Below are positions 34,718 through 43,677 of a DNA stretch of 64,000 bases, piece after piece. The stretch covers positions 620,001 to 684,000 of the forward strand of contig NZ_VZPV01000001.1 of the NCBI RefSeq assembly GCF_008801405.1, read 5' to 3'. The position numbers and the translations under genes are program-made. The notes under the pieces were generated by a model. It was not told the origin of the DNA and did not search any database. It saw only the letters and a list, made by a program, of their open reading frames with translations. The DNA comes from Ralstonia insidiosa (GTDB lineage Bacteria > Pseudomonadota > Gammaproteobacteria > Burkholderiales > Burkholderiaceae). Every line of letters begins with the position of its first letter. Position 1 is the first letter of the stretch.

Positions 34718-35692
34718 CTAAGGCCGCACCATCGGCCGCATCGGCGCCTCATCCCCATTATCAACAGGCGCCGCCCCCAGATACTGCATGTTCGACCGAT
34801 AGGCCGACAGCTTGGCCATCGGCATTTGCATGGCGTCGGCAAACAGCGGCAGCGTTTCCGGCAGATGGCGCGAGAGCACCACCATGCGCGTGCGCCCCGA
34901 CGGATGCGTCGAGAGGAACTGCTTCTGCTCCGCCCCGCCGATCGAGCCCATCTTCTGCCACAGCGTGAGCGCGGCGCGCGGGTCGTAGCCGGCGCGCGAG
35001 GCGATGTCCATGCCGACCAGGTCGGCCTCGGTTTCCTCATTGCGGGAGAAGGCCAGCAGGTGCATCTTGGCCCCTTCGCCCAGGTCCGTATCGCCGCGGT
35101 TGCCGAAGCCGAAGAGCTGCGAGATGACGTTGGCGCCCAGGTTGGTGACCTCGCGCTGGCCGGCGCGGGCGCGGGCATGTTCTCGCAGCGCGTGGGCGAT
35201 CTCGTGGCCGAGCGCCATGGCGAGTTCGTCATCCGTCAGCTTGAACTGCTCCACCAGCCCCGAGAACACGGCGATCTTGCCGCCGGGCATGCAGAACGCA
35301 TTCACCTGAGACGCGCCAATCAGGTTGATCTCCCACTGCCAGTGCGCGGCGTCGGGGTTCCAACGAGAGGCTTGCGGGGTGATTCGCGCGACGATGGCGC
35401 GGATGCGGATCAGGTCCGGTACGTTGTCCGGGGCAAGCGCCCCTTCGCGTGCGGCGTTGTCGATGACGCCCTTGTACTCGGCCTGCGCACGTTTCTCGAT
35501 TTCTTCGGCCGGAATGACGAGGCGGATGTTGGGCGACGTGGTGGTCGGCGCTTCCAGCTTCACGCCGTCGGCGGGCACGGGCAGCGGGCCGTCCATGGCG
35601 GTGGCCCATGTGGCCAGGGTGAAGCCGGCGATCGTCAGCAGGGTGCGTGAGACACGTGGCATGGAAGCGGTGAGCGGAATCGACTGAGACAT
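34718..35692 (-). CDS. M48-family metalloprotease (periplasmic)
   Basis: 324 aa. A signal sequence (TLLTIAGFTLATWATA) precedes an M48 peptidase domain. The zinc motif is HEIAHAL (about residue 165) with the third ligand in EETEADLVGMDIASRAGYDP. FCMPGGKIAVFSGLVEQFKLTDDELAMALG is typical of the family. It resembles the BepA/LoiP group, which degrades or assembles outer membrane proteins. The start at 35692 (MSQSIPL) follows no strong SD; 35662 (MPRVSRT) is an alternative. Confidence 0.9.
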   Translation of the reverse strand: MSQSIPLTASMPRVSRTLLTIAGFTLATWATAMDGPLPVPADGVKLEAPTTTSPNIRLVIPAEEIEKRAQAEYKGVIDNAAREGALAPDNVPDLIRIRAIVARITPQASRWNPDAAHWQWEINLIGASQVNAFCMPGGKIAVFSGLVEQFKLTDDELAMALGHEIAHALREHARARAGQREVTNLGANVISQLFGFGNRGDTDLGEGAKMHLLAFSRNEETEADLVGMDIASRAGYDPRAALTLWQKMGSIGGAEQKQFLSTHPSGRTRMVVLSRHLPETLPLFADAMQMPMAKLSAYRSNMQYLGAAPVDNGDEAPMRPMVRP

Positions 35693-35754
35693 AATATCGG
35701 TCAACGCACCCGGCCACGCTACGTGGCAACCCGCACCGCATCTCCGCCCGCCGC

Positions 35755-37044
35755 ATGACCTTCCACGATTACCTCGACGTTTTCCGCAACCGCCGCATCG
35801 GCGCGATGCTGCTGCTGGGCTTTGCTTCCGGCCTGCCGCTGGCGCTCACCTCGGGCACGCTGCAGGCGTGGATGACGGTGGAGGAGCTGGACATTCGCAC
35901 CATCGGGCTGTTCTCGCTCGTGGGGCAGGCGTACATCTTCAAGTTCCTGTGGGCGCCGCTGATGGACCGCTTCACGCCGCCGCTCATGGGCCGGCGGCGC
36001 GGCTGGCTGGTGCTCACGCAGATCGGGCTGGTGGCGTCGATTGCTGCCATGGCTTTCACACCGCCGCACGCCGCGCTGTGGGCGCTGGCTGGGCTCGCGG
36101 TGCTGGTGGCGTTCCTGTCGGCGTCGCAGGACATCGTCTTCGACGCGTACAGCACCGATGTGCTGCATGCCAGCGAGCGCGGTGTCGGCGCGGCCGTGAA
36201 GGTGCTCGGTTACCGGCTGGCGATGCTCGTGTCAGGCGGCCTGGCGCTGTATCTGGCCGATCGCGTACTGGGCTGGAGCAACATGTATCTGCTGATGGCC
36301 GGGCTGATGGCGCTGGGCATCTTCACCACGCTGTGGTCGCCCGAGCCCGAGGTGGTGGCGCGCCCGCCGCGCAGCCTGCAGGAAGCGGTGGTCGGGCCGC
36401 TGAAGGATTTCTTCTCGCGCCGTGGCGCCTGGGCGCTGCTGGCGCTGATCGTGCTCTACAAGCTGGGTGATGCGTTTGCACTCAGCTTGTCGACCCCGTT
36501 CCTCATCCGCGCGGTCGGCTTCTCTGCCGGGGAAGTTGGCCTGGTCAACAAGACGTTGGGGCTGGCGGCTACCGTCGTCGGCGCGCTATACGGCGGTACG
36601 TTGATGGTGCGGCTGGGGCTGGTGAGGTCGCTGCTGCTGTTCGGCGTGCTGCAAGGGGTGTCCAACCTTGCCTACTGGGCGCTGTCGGTCAGCCCCAAGC
36701 ACCTGTGGAGCATGGCGCTGGCCGTCGGCATCGAAAACCTCTGCGGTGGCATGGGCACGGCGGCGTTCGTAGCGCTGCTGATGGCGCTGTGTAATCGGTC
36801 GTTCTCGGCGACGCAGTATGCGTTGCTGTCGGCGCTGGCCTCCATCGGCCGTGTGTACGTCGGGCCAACCGCAGGCTACCTCGTGGCAGCCTACGGCTGG
36901 CCGACCTTCTATCTGATGTCGGTGGCGCTGGCTTTTCCAGGCGTGGCGCTGCTGTGGTGGATGCGCGGCACGATTGGCCGCTACGAGGCTGAACAGAACG
37001 AGCGCGCGTTGGAAGCCAAAGCGGCCAAGGCAGCGTCCGCCTGA
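35755..37044 (+). CDS. ampG: AmpG-family muropeptide permease (MFS)
   Basis: A 429-aa, 12-helix MFS protein. AmpG-type features: LLLGFASGLPLALTSGTLQAWM near the N-terminus, FKFLWAPLMDRF, SASQDIVFDAYSTDVL (the DxxxDAY motif of this branch) and LCGGMGTAAFVALLMALCN. AmpG imports anhydromuropeptides for cell-wall recycling and so influences beta-lactamase induction. It is divergent from the M48 peptidase across ~60 bases. Confidence 0.9.
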   Translation: MTFHDYLDVFRNRRIGAMLLLGFASGLPLALTSGTLQAWMTVEELDIRTIGLFSLVGQAYIFKFLWAPLMDRFTPPLMGRRRGWLVLTQIGLVASIAAMAFTPPHAALWALAGLAVLVAFLSASQDIVFDAYSTDVLHASERGVGAAVKVLGYRLAMLVSGGLALYLADRVLGWSNMYLLMAGLMALGIFTTLWSPEPEVVARPPRSLQEAVVGPLKDFFSRRGAWALLALIVLYKLGDAFALSLSTPFLIRAVGFSAGEVGLVNKTLGLAATVVGALYGGTLMVRLGLVRSLLLFGVLQGVSNLAYWALSVSPKHLWSMALAVGIENLCGGMGTAAFVALLMALCNRSFSATQYALLSALASIGRVYVGPTAGYLVAAYGWPTFYLMSVALAFPGVALLWWMRGTIGRYEAEQNERALEAKAAKAASA

Positions 37045-37048
37045 TTGG

Positions 37049-38242
37049 CTAACCTAAACGGTTCGAGCGGTCGGCATCACGAAAGCCAGCAAGCGGCAGC
37101 GCCGCATCGATGCCCTTGCCCAGCGCGATGGCCTTGAACAGCTCGCCCATCTCCGATTCCGATAGCAGCTTCTGCACGGCGTTGGCCGCCGGCAGGAACT
37201 GCATCGGATCGTGCGGATCCAGCGTCATCAGCAGCTCGCCCACACCCGCGCTCAACAGAAAGCGTGCCTGGCTCGTATAGCCGAGCAGCTCCAGCCCCGC
37301 CTCTTGGCCTGCCTGGGCAATCCCCGAAAAATCGACGTGTGCGGTGATGTCCTGCAGGCCAGGCAGCCAGAATGGGTCGTCGTGTGCGTGCTGGCGGTAG
37401 TGGCACATGAGCGTGCCGTTGGCGCGGTGTGCGTGGTAGTACTCGGCGGCGGGGAAGCCGTAGTCGATCAGCAGCAGCAGGCCGCGTTCGAGTGCCGCGC
37501 CCGTGCTGCGGATGAAGCCTTCGGCAGCTTCGTGCGATTCGGTGATGAAGTCGTCCGTGCCAGGCAGGGCGGCGAGCTTAGCCGGTACTTCGGACGGATC
37601 GATAAGACGGTCTTCCCATTGCAGGCCGTGCTCGGCGTCGAGCACCACACCGCGCTGATGCCACACGCCACTACGCCGCGCCCATAGCGACACGGGCATC
37701 GCATCGAGCACTTCGTTGCCGACCATCACGCCGGTGAATGTGGCGGGCAACGTGTCGTGCCAGTGGGCGAGGGCAGCCAGCTCGGAGCCGAGCGCCGTCA
37801 GCCGTTCCTGCTGGCGTTGGCGCAGTTCGCCGGACAGTTCGACAATGCCGTAGCTGTCGGGGCGCACACCCAGCGCATCGAGTTCGGTGAGGATGTCGGC
37901 GGCCAGCTTGCCGGTGCCGGCACCAAATTCCAGCACGTGGCGCTGGCCTTCGGGCAGCGCTTGCAGCACCTGCGCGATCTGATGCGCCACGGTGCGACCG
38001 AAGAACGGCGTCAGTTCGGGGGCGGTGATGAAGTCGCCGCCGTCTTCCACGCGGCGGCCGAACTTGGCCGCGCCGCCGCTGTAGTAGCCCAGGCCCGGCG
38101 CGTAGAGCGCCAGTTCCATGTAGCGGTCGAACGGTAGCCAGCCGCCGGCCGTCGCAATGGCGTCGGCGATCAGGGCGAAGAGGTGCGCGGATTGCGCCTG
38201 CGCCGCCTCGTTGGGAAGCGGTAGACTCACGGTTTTGCTCAT
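37049..38242 (-). CDS. MidA/NDUFAF7-like SAM-dependent methyltransferase (DUF185)
   Basis: 397 aa. The N-terminus has FDRYMELALYAPGLGYYSGGAAKFGRRVEDGGDFITAPELTPFFG, the hallmark of this family, then the SAM-binding motif HVLEFGAGTGKLAADIL (about residues 101-117). Mitochondrial members dimethylate an Arg of complex I; the bacterial substrate is unknown. It is divergent from the FolM-like gene with 16 bases between the start codons. Confidence 0.88.
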   Translation of the reverse strand: MSKTVSLPLPNEAAQAQSAHLFALIADAIATAGGWLPFDRYMELALYAPGLGYYSGGAAKFGRRVEDGGDFITAPELTPFFGRTVAHQIAQVLQALPEGQRHVLEFGAGTGKLAADILTELDALGVRPDSYGIVELSGELRQRQQERLTALGSELAALAHWHDTLPATFTGVMVGNEVLDAMPVSLWARRSGVWHQRGVVLDAEHGLQWEDRLIDPSEVPAKLAALPGTDDFITESHEAAEGFIRSTGAALERGLLLLIDYGFPAAEYYHAHRANGTLMCHYRQHAHDDPFWLPGLQDITAHVDFSGIAQAGQEAGLELLGYTSQARFLLSAGVGELLMTLDPHDPMQFLPAANAVQKLLSESEMGELFKAIALGKGIDAALPLAGFRDADRSNRLG

Positions 38243-38258
38243 TGCCGGATTGTAAACA

Positions 38259-39065
38259 ATGGCGCAGACGCCGACTCAATCGAACGCACAACCGCCCGTA
38301 CAGACACGGGTGGCCCTCGTCACCGGCGCAGGCCGCCGCGTGGGCCGCGTGATCGCCCTGGCCTTGGCCCGCCACGGCTGGGATGTGGCCGTGCATTGCC
38401 ATCGCTCGCGCGCCGAGGCCGACGCCGTAGCCGCCGAGATCATCGCCATGGGCCGTCGCGCTGCCGTGCTGCAGGCCGACTTGTCGGACGAGGCCGCTGC
38501 CAGCCGCCTGGTTGGCGACTGCATCGCTGCATTGGGTACGCCCACGTGCCTGGTCAATAACGCCTCGCTGTTCCAGTACGACGTGGCGACCAGCTTCAGC
38601 TATGCGTCGCTCGATACGCACATGCGTACCAACGTGGCGGCGCCGCTGCTGCTGTCGCGCGAGCTGCACCGTGCACTCACGGCCGGTGATGCTGAGCATC
38701 GCGGTGTTGTCATCAACCTGCTGGATCAGAAGCTCGACAATCTGAACCCGGATTTCCTGTCGTACACGCTGTCGAAGGCGGCGCTGTCGACGGCCACCAT
38801 GCAGCTCGCGCAGGCACTTGCCCCCGCGCTGCGCGTGGTGGGCGTGGCTCCGGGCATCACGATGGTGTCGGGCGACCAGTCGAGTGGCGGGTTTGCACGC
38901 GCGCACCAGATGACGCCGCTGGGCCAGTCGTCCACGCCGGAAGACATTGCCGAGGCGGTGTGCTATCTCGCCACCGCACGCGCCGTGACCGGCACCACGC
39001 TGTTCGTCGACGGAGGCCAGCACCTGATGCCGCTAGCCCGCGACGTGATGTTCCTCACTGAATAA
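38259..39065 (+). CDS. FolM-like short-chain dehydrogenase (dihydromonapterin/pteridine reductase)
   Basis: 268 aa, Rossmann SDR. The cofactor loop is TGAGRRVGRVIALALARHG, whose Arg-Arg after the Gly-rich loop is the pteridine-reductase signature and favours NADPH. NNAS is the structural motif, and the catalytic Tyr-x-x-x-Lys is YTLSKAAL. It is followed within 20 bases by folB, which supports a role in pterin/folate metabolism. No strong ribosome site is visible at 38259. Confidence 0.8.
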   Translation: MAQTPTQSNAQPPVQTRVALVTGAGRRVGRVIALALARHGWDVAVHCHRSRAEADAVAAEIIAMGRRAAVLQADLSDEAAASRLVGDCIAALGTPTCLVNNASLFQYDVATSFSYASLDTHMRTNVAAPLLLSRELHRALTAGDAEHRGVVINLLDQKLDNLNPDFLSYTLSKAALSTATMQLAQALAPALRVVGVAPGITMVSGDQSSGGFARAHQMTPLGQSSTPEDIAEAVCYLATARAVTGTTLFVDGGQHLMPLARDVMFLTE

Positions 39066-39085
39066 TTTTTCCCCCGGACGCTCCC

Positions 39086-39478
39086 ATGCTTTCCCTGCTA
39101 TCCCACCCGCGCCTGTCAAACTGCCGCCGCATGTTTTTGCGCAACTACGAGGTGCAGATCAACATCGGCGTGCACGACTTCGAGAAGAAGGGCGAGCAGC
39201 GCGTCCTGATCAATATCGAGCTGTACGTGCCGCTGGAATACTCCTCGCCCACGCAGGACAAGCTGCATGAAGTGGTGGACTACGATTTCATGCGCGATAC
39301 GGTTGCCCGCCGCATGGCACAAGGCCACGTTCACTTGCAGGAAACGCTGTGCGATGACGTGCTGACGGCCATGCTCAAGCACCCACACGTGCGCGCCGCG
39401 CGGGTGTCGACGGAGAAGCCGGATGTCTATCCGGATTGCGAGTCGGTGGGTGTGGAAGTCTTTCGCATCAAGGAATAA
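39086..39478 (+). CDS. folB: Dihydroneopterin aldolase
   Basis: 130 aa. FLRNYEVQINIGVHDFEKKGEQRVLINIELYVP is the family start, the catalytic Lys is in VRAARVSTEKPDVYPDCESVGVEV, and DYDFMRDTVARRMAQG lies between. It makes 6-hydroxymethyl-dihydropterin for folate synthesis. The N-terminal ~13 residues are extra, and a start at the inner Met (39131) is possible. Confidence 0.9.
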   Translation: MLSLLSHPRLSNCRRMFLRNYEVQINIGVHDFEKKGEQRVLINIELYVPLEYSSPTQDKLHEVVDYDFMRDTVARRMAQGHVHLQETLCDDVLTAMLKHPHVRAARVSTEKPDVYPDCESVGVEVFRIKE

Positions 39479-39483
39479 GCCGA

Positions 39484-40428
39484 CTACGCTGCACTCGCAT
39501 ATTCACGGCGCTGGGCGTGCAACGCGCCCGCGACGCTGCCCAGCAGGTCGAGCGCCAGGTGCGCCGTGATCCCGCCCCCTTGGTTGTCGTGCTGATCGTG
39601 GCGCGGGTTGTATTCCACCAGTTCGAACGCAGCAAAGCGCGCATCGCGTGCGCAGGCGGCCAGCGCTTGCGTCATGCCCTGCGCGGTGAGCCCGTCCGTT
39701 TCCGGCGAGCCCACACCCGGTGCAACTTCGGGGTCGAAGGCATCCAGATCCAGCGTGACGCCAAAGGCCGCTGTGCCCGATGTGACCAGTCGGATCGCAT
39801 CCGCCATCACTGCGCGCAGGCCATTCCGTGCCACCTCAGCGGCATCAATCACACGTACCCCCAGTAGATCGAGTAGCGCCCGTTCGGCCGGCTCGTAGCT
39901 GCGTGCGCCAATCACCACCACGTGCTGCGGTAGCAGCTTGGGCGCGGCATCGCGCACCTGCGTGAGCGCCGGCGCACCGTGGCCGAGCAGCGTCGCCAGC
40001 GGCATGCCGTGGATGGCGCCCGAGTCGCTCGTCTGCGGGGTATGGCTGTCGAGGTGGGCGTCGATCCAGATCAGGCCGAGCGGACCCTTCGGCCGCAAGG
40101 CGTTTGCGATGCCCGACCACGTACCGATCGCGCACGAGTGATCGCCGCCGATGACGACCGGCACGTGCCCTTCGTGCACGCTGTGCGCCGTCGCATCGGC
40201 CAGTGCGCGCGAGAACCCCGCCACGCCAGGCAGCGCTGCCAGCCGCGCAGACCGGTTGTGCCCGGCCGACGTTGCCAGCTCGATGTCGTGGACCAGGCCA
40301 CCGCGCGTATCCGGCGTCTGCAACCGCGCCAGCGCGCCGGCCTGCAGCAGCGCACGCGGGCCGTCCTTGCAGCCGTCGTCTTGCGCGCCGCAGCCGATGG
40401 CCGCGCCGATCAGGTCAATGATGGTCAT
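39484..40428 (-). CDS. rocF: Arginase
   Basis: A 314-aa ureohydrolase cleaving arginine to ornithine and urea. Manganese-site motifs are complete: GGDHSCAIGTWSG, LGLIWIDAHLDSHTP (DAH-D), and VTLDLDAFDPEVAPGVGSPE. The gene follows rocD on the same strand (31-base gap), giving an arginine catabolic operon divergent from a LysR regulator. Confidence 0.95.
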   Translation of the reverse strand: MTIIDLIGAAIGCGAQDDGCKDGPRALLQAGALARLQTPDTRGGLVHDIELATSAGHNRSARLAALPGVAGFSRALADATAHSVHEGHVPVVIGGDHSCAIGTWSGIANALRPKGPLGLIWIDAHLDSHTPQTSDSGAIHGMPLATLLGHGAPALTQVRDAAPKLLPQHVVVIGARSYEPAERALLDLLGVRVIDAAEVARNGLRAVMADAIRLVTSGTAAFGVTLDLDAFDPEVAPGVGSPETDGLTAQGMTQALAACARDARFAAFELVEYNPRHDQHDNQGGGITAHLALDLLGSVAGALHAQRREYASAA

Positions 40429-40459
40429 GTGTTGCTCCCCGTGATGCAGTCGTCGTTGT

Positions 40460-41686
40460 TCATGCCGCTTTGCGGCGCGGCCAGTCGGCCAGCGTGCGAC
40501 GGATCACATCGCGCGCCAGCTCCAGCTCGGCCTGACCGATTACCAGCGGTGGTGTGAGGCGAATCACATTGCCGTAGGTGTCCTTGGACAGCACGCCGTG
40601 CTCGGCCAGTGCCGCGACAAAGTCGTGGGCTTCGATGTCGGCATCGAGTTGCAGGCCGATCATCAAACCGCGGCCGCGCACTTGGCGCACGCCGTGGCCG
40701 ACGAGCGTTTTCAACTCGGCGATGAAGGCGTCACCCAGGCGCGCCGCACGCTGCGGCAGTTGTTCTTCGATCAGCAAGGCGAGTGCCGCGCGGCCGATGT
40801 GCGCTGCCAGCGGGTTGCCGCCGAAGGTCGAACCGTGGTCGCCCGGCTGGAACACCCCGATGACCGACTCGCGCCCCGCAATGGCCGACACCGGCACCAT
40901 GCCGCCGCCCAGTGCCTTGCCCAGTATCACCAGGTCGGCATCTACACCTTCGTGCCAGCTCGCCAGCACATCGCCGGTGCGGCCCAGGCCGGTTTGTACC
41001 TCATCGCAGACCAGCAACACGTTGTGCTGCGTTGCCAGCTCGCGAGCGAGCTTCAGGTAGCCCGGTGGTGGCACCACGATGCCGCCTTCACCCTGCACAG
41101 GTTCCATCAGGATGGCGCCCGTGTTGGGTCCGATGGCCGCGCGCAGTGCATCGGCATCGCCAAATGGAATGCGCCGGAAGCCCGCCGCAAACGGCCCGAA
41201 CCCGTAGCGGTATTGATCGTGGGACGAGAAGCCGACGATGGTGGTCGTGCGGCCGTGGAAGTTGTTCTCGAAGACGATGATTTCGGCCACATCAGGCGAC
41301 AGGCCTTTCACATCGCGCGCCCATTTGCGGGCGGCCTTGATGGCGGTTTCCACGGCTTCGGCGCCGGTGTTCATCGGCAGTGCGCGATCCATGCGCGTGA
41401 TGCGGCAGACGTCGGCCAGGAAAGGGCCCAGCTCGGTGTTGTGGAAGGCGCGCGAAGTGAGCGTCAGCCGGCCGGCTTGCTCCACAAGCGCCGCAACCAG
41501 CTTGGGATGCGAATGCCCGAAGCTGACGGCCGAGTAGGCGGACATCATGTCCAGATAGCGGCGACCAGCGGTATCGAACAGCCACACGCCTTCACCGCGT
41601 TCCAGCATGACAGGCAGGGGCGCATAGTTGCGCGCGCCGTAGGCGGCTTCCAGGGCATAGCTCGGATGTTGCAGTGCGGTCGTCAT
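40460..41686 (-). CDS. rocD: Ornithine aminotransferase
   Basis: A 408-aa class-III PLP aminotransferase converting ornithine to glutamate semialdehyde. The signature is VCDEVQTGLGRTG with the PLP lysine in LVILGKALGGGMVPVSAIAG. The N-terminus YALEAAYGARNYAPLPVMLERGEGVWLFD is typical of ornithine aminotransferases. First gene of the rocD-rocF operon. Confidence 0.95.
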   Translation of the reverse strand: MTTALQHPSYALEAAYGARNYAPLPVMLERGEGVWLFDTAGRRYLDMMSAYSAVSFGHSHPKLVAALVEQAGRLTLTSRAFHNTELGPFLADVCRITRMDRALPMNTGAEAVETAIKAARKWARDVKGLSPDVAEIIVFENNFHGRTTTIVGFSSHDQYRYGFGPFAAGFRRIPFGDADALRAAIGPNTGAILMEPVQGEGGIVVPPPGYLKLARELATQHNVLLVCDEVQTGLGRTGDVLASWHEGVDADLVILGKALGGGMVPVSAIAGRESVIGVFQPGDHGSTFGGNPLAAHIGRAALALLIEEQLPQRAARLGDAFIAELKTLVGHGVRQVRGRGLMIGLQLDADIEAHDFVAALAEHGVLSKDTYGNVIRLTPPLVIGQAELELARDVIRRTLADWPRRKAA

Positions 41687-41748
41687 GATGGCCTCCGGGC
41701 ACGTTGGTCGTTCACTTGCGGCGAATTCTGCGATCTGACAAACTCAAA

Positions 41749-41790
41749 ATCAAATCGAATGTTTTTGGTTTTTCGATCCAAAAATTTGAT
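41749..41790. promoter_or_regulatory. Nested inverted repeats in the rocD/LysR divergent region
   Basis: ATCAAAT (41749-41755) pairs with ATTTGAT (41784-41790), and inside it TTTTTGG (41762-41768) pairs with CCAAAAA (41778-41784). The region is markedly AT-rich for this genome. It fits a LysR binding site acting on both the divergent regulator and rocDF. Confidence 0.55.
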
Positions 41791-41816
41791 GGATTGATGC
41801 GTTACTTATTCCGCTC

Positions 41817-42743
41817 ATGTCGCACTCTCCGCTGAGGTACCTGCATAGCTTCCTGACCGTCGCCAACGAGGGCAGCTTCGTGCGCGCGGCAGACCGCCTG
41901 GCCGTGTCGCAGCCGGCACTGTCGTACCAGATGCGGCAACTGGAGCAATGGCTGGGCGTGCCCCTGTTCGAGCGCTCGGGGCGCAAGCTCGTGCTCACGC
42001 GGGCCGGTGCTTCCGTGCGTGCTTGGTGCCGCGATGCGTTTGCCGGGCTGGATGAATTGCGCGCCGCACTGCACAGCGGCGAGATGGAGCGCGTGTCGCT
42101 CAAGCTGGCCAGCGGCTCCAGCTTCGGGCGCTATGTGCTGATGCCGGCACTGCTGACGCCGTCGCCGGAATCCGACGCGCCGTTGCTCGACGACGTGCGT
42201 CTGGAGCTGGCGTTCGGTAGCGACGACGAAGTCTTCGGCCATGTCGAGTCCGGCCGCGCAGACCTTGGTTTTGTTTACACGCCCCGCACGTCTCGCTTGT
42301 TCGAGCACCACGCTGTCTACACCGAGGAATTCGTGCTCGCGTGCAGTGCGCGCGCGCTGCGTGAGCAGGGCGCCCCGCGCACGCTGGCTGACTGCGCTGC
42401 GCTGCCCTTTGTCACCTATGACGAGTCCGATGCGGTGTACGGCCTGTGGTTCAAGGCGCTCTTCCGCCGCTTGCCCGAGACCACCGTCAGCGCGCACCAC
42501 GTGTCGGACCTGGAGGAGGTGAGTACGCTGGTGGAGGCGGGCGTGGGCTGGTCCGTGCTGCCGCTGCATGCCATTCAGGAAGCAGTGGAGCGCGGACGCT
42601 TGCAAGTCGTGCGGCCGATCACAACGCGGCGCTGCCTGAACACCGTGTTTGCTGTGCGCCGCACGTCGAGCTTCCCGAGCGAAGCGCAGGATCGTCTGCT
42701 GGTGCGCCTTGCCCAGCTCAATGCCGCAACCGCTAATGGCTGA
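41817..42743 (+). CDS. LysR-family regulator, probably of the rocDF operon
   Basis: 308 aa with an N-terminal HTH (FLTVANEGSFVRAADRLAVSQPALSYQMRQLEQWLGVPLFERSGRK) and a C-terminal effector domain. It is divergent from rocD with an AT-rich palindromic region in between, so it probably activates arginine/ornithine catabolism. The inducer is not visible from sequence. Confidence 0.93.
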   Translation: MSHSPLRYLHSFLTVANEGSFVRAADRLAVSQPALSYQMRQLEQWLGVPLFERSGRKLVLTRAGASVRAWCRDAFAGLDELRAALHSGEMERVSLKLASGSSFGRYVLMPALLTPSPESDAPLLDDVRLELAFGSDDEVFGHVESGRADLGFVYTPRTSRLFEHHAVYTEEFVLACSARALREQGAPRTLADCAALPFVTYDESDAVYGLWFKALFRRLPETTVSAHHVSDLEEVSTLVEAGVGWSVLPLHAIQEAVERGRLQVVRPITTRRCLNTVFAVRRTSSFPSEAQDRLLVRLAQLNAATANG

Positions 42744-42846
42744 GGCGTGAGCCGCGTCGAAGCGGATGCGGCTGCCGCCCGAGTCGCGCGCACCTGCCCG
42801 AATGCGCAGTCGATCTCTCTGAGTTGCTCGGCGCCGTGTCTTTGCC

Positions 42847-42875
42847 TTGAAATTAATTAATTCGACAATTAATAT
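42847..42875 (+). promoter_or_regulatory. Promoter with embedded operator for the TetR-type efflux operon
   Basis: TTGAAA (42847-42852), a 17-base spacer and TAATAT (42870-42875) form a near-ideal sigma-70 promoter. A perfect palindrome, ATTAATT-CGAC-AATTAAT (42856-42873), fills the spacer and overlaps the -10. Repressor binding would directly block the polymerase. Predicted start of transcription is at about 42882-42883, the first base of the ATG at 42883. Confidence 0.75.
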
Positions 42876-42882
42876 GCGGCGC

Positions 42883-43629
42883 ATGGCAACCCGCAAACCT
42901 TCCCCACGCGGCCCGGGCCGCCCCCGCCGACGCGATGGCGCGACGCCGGACGACCTGCGCGACCGCTTGCTCGACATGGCCGTGACGCTGTTCGCACGGG
43001 ATGGTGTCGGCCCGACTACGCTCGCCGCCATTGCCCGCGAGGCTGGCGTGACGGCGCCGATGGTGCACTACCACTTCAAGACGCGCGATCAACTGCTCGA
43101 CGCGGTGGTGGAGGCGCGCATCCGTCCGTTGATCGATCAGGTGACGGGGCCGGCGCTGGAGCGCATTGCCGACGACAGTCACTTGCCTGACTTGGCGCAG
43201 ACGATTGCGGGCGTGGCACAGCGCATGGTGGCGATGGCGGCGAGCACGCCGTGGTTTCCGCCGCTGTGGATTCGCGAGGTCGCCAGTGATGGCGGCCAGT
43301 TGCGCGAGCGCGTCTTCGAGCGCATTGCGCTGGAGCGCGCCAAGCTGATCGTGGGGCGCATCACCCGAGCGCAGGCTGCCGGGGCAGTGAACCCCGCGTT
43401 GCAGCCGCCGCTGTTGATGCTCTCGGTGATCGGCCTGGCGATGTTGCCGCTGGCCACACGGCCACTGTGGGGGCGCTTGCCCCAGGCAGACCAGGTGGAC
43501 GACGAGGCCATCGGCCGGCATGTGGCAGCGCTGCTGCTGCACGGCATCGGCCCGGGCGCCGCGGCAGCGGATGCTGGTGGCAAGGCGGCCAAGACAGCCA
43601 ATACGGCCAAGAGGAAGACGCGCGAGTAG
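42883..43629 (+). CDS. TetR-family repressor of the ABC efflux operon, probably leaderless
   Basis: 248 aa. N-terminal TetR HTH: LLDMAVTLFARDGVGPTTLAAIAREAGVTAPMVHYHFKTRDQLL. The C-terminus is a helical ligand domain ending in a Lys/Ala-rich tail. The nearest earlier ATG (42874) overlaps the -10 box and cannot be in the mRNA, so translation should begin at 42883. That base is the expected +1, so the message has no leader. The operator next to it implies autoregulation. The HlyD-like gene follows after 48 bases. Confidence 0.88.
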   Translation: MATRKPSPRGPGRPRRRDGATPDDLRDRLLDMAVTLFARDGVGPTTLAAIAREAGVTAPMVHYHFKTRDQLLDAVVEARIRPLIDQVTGPALERIADDSHLPDLAQTIAGVAQRMVAMAASTPWFPPLWIREVASDGGQLRERVFERIALERAKLIVGRITRAQAAGAVNPALQPPLLMLSVIGLAMLPLATRPLWGRLPQADQVDDEAIGRHVAALLLHGIGPGAAAADAGGKAAKTANTAKRKTRE

Positions 43630-43677
43630 GGCGTTGCAGCGGGTCAATTGCATCAATCCATTCCGGCGGAGCACGGT

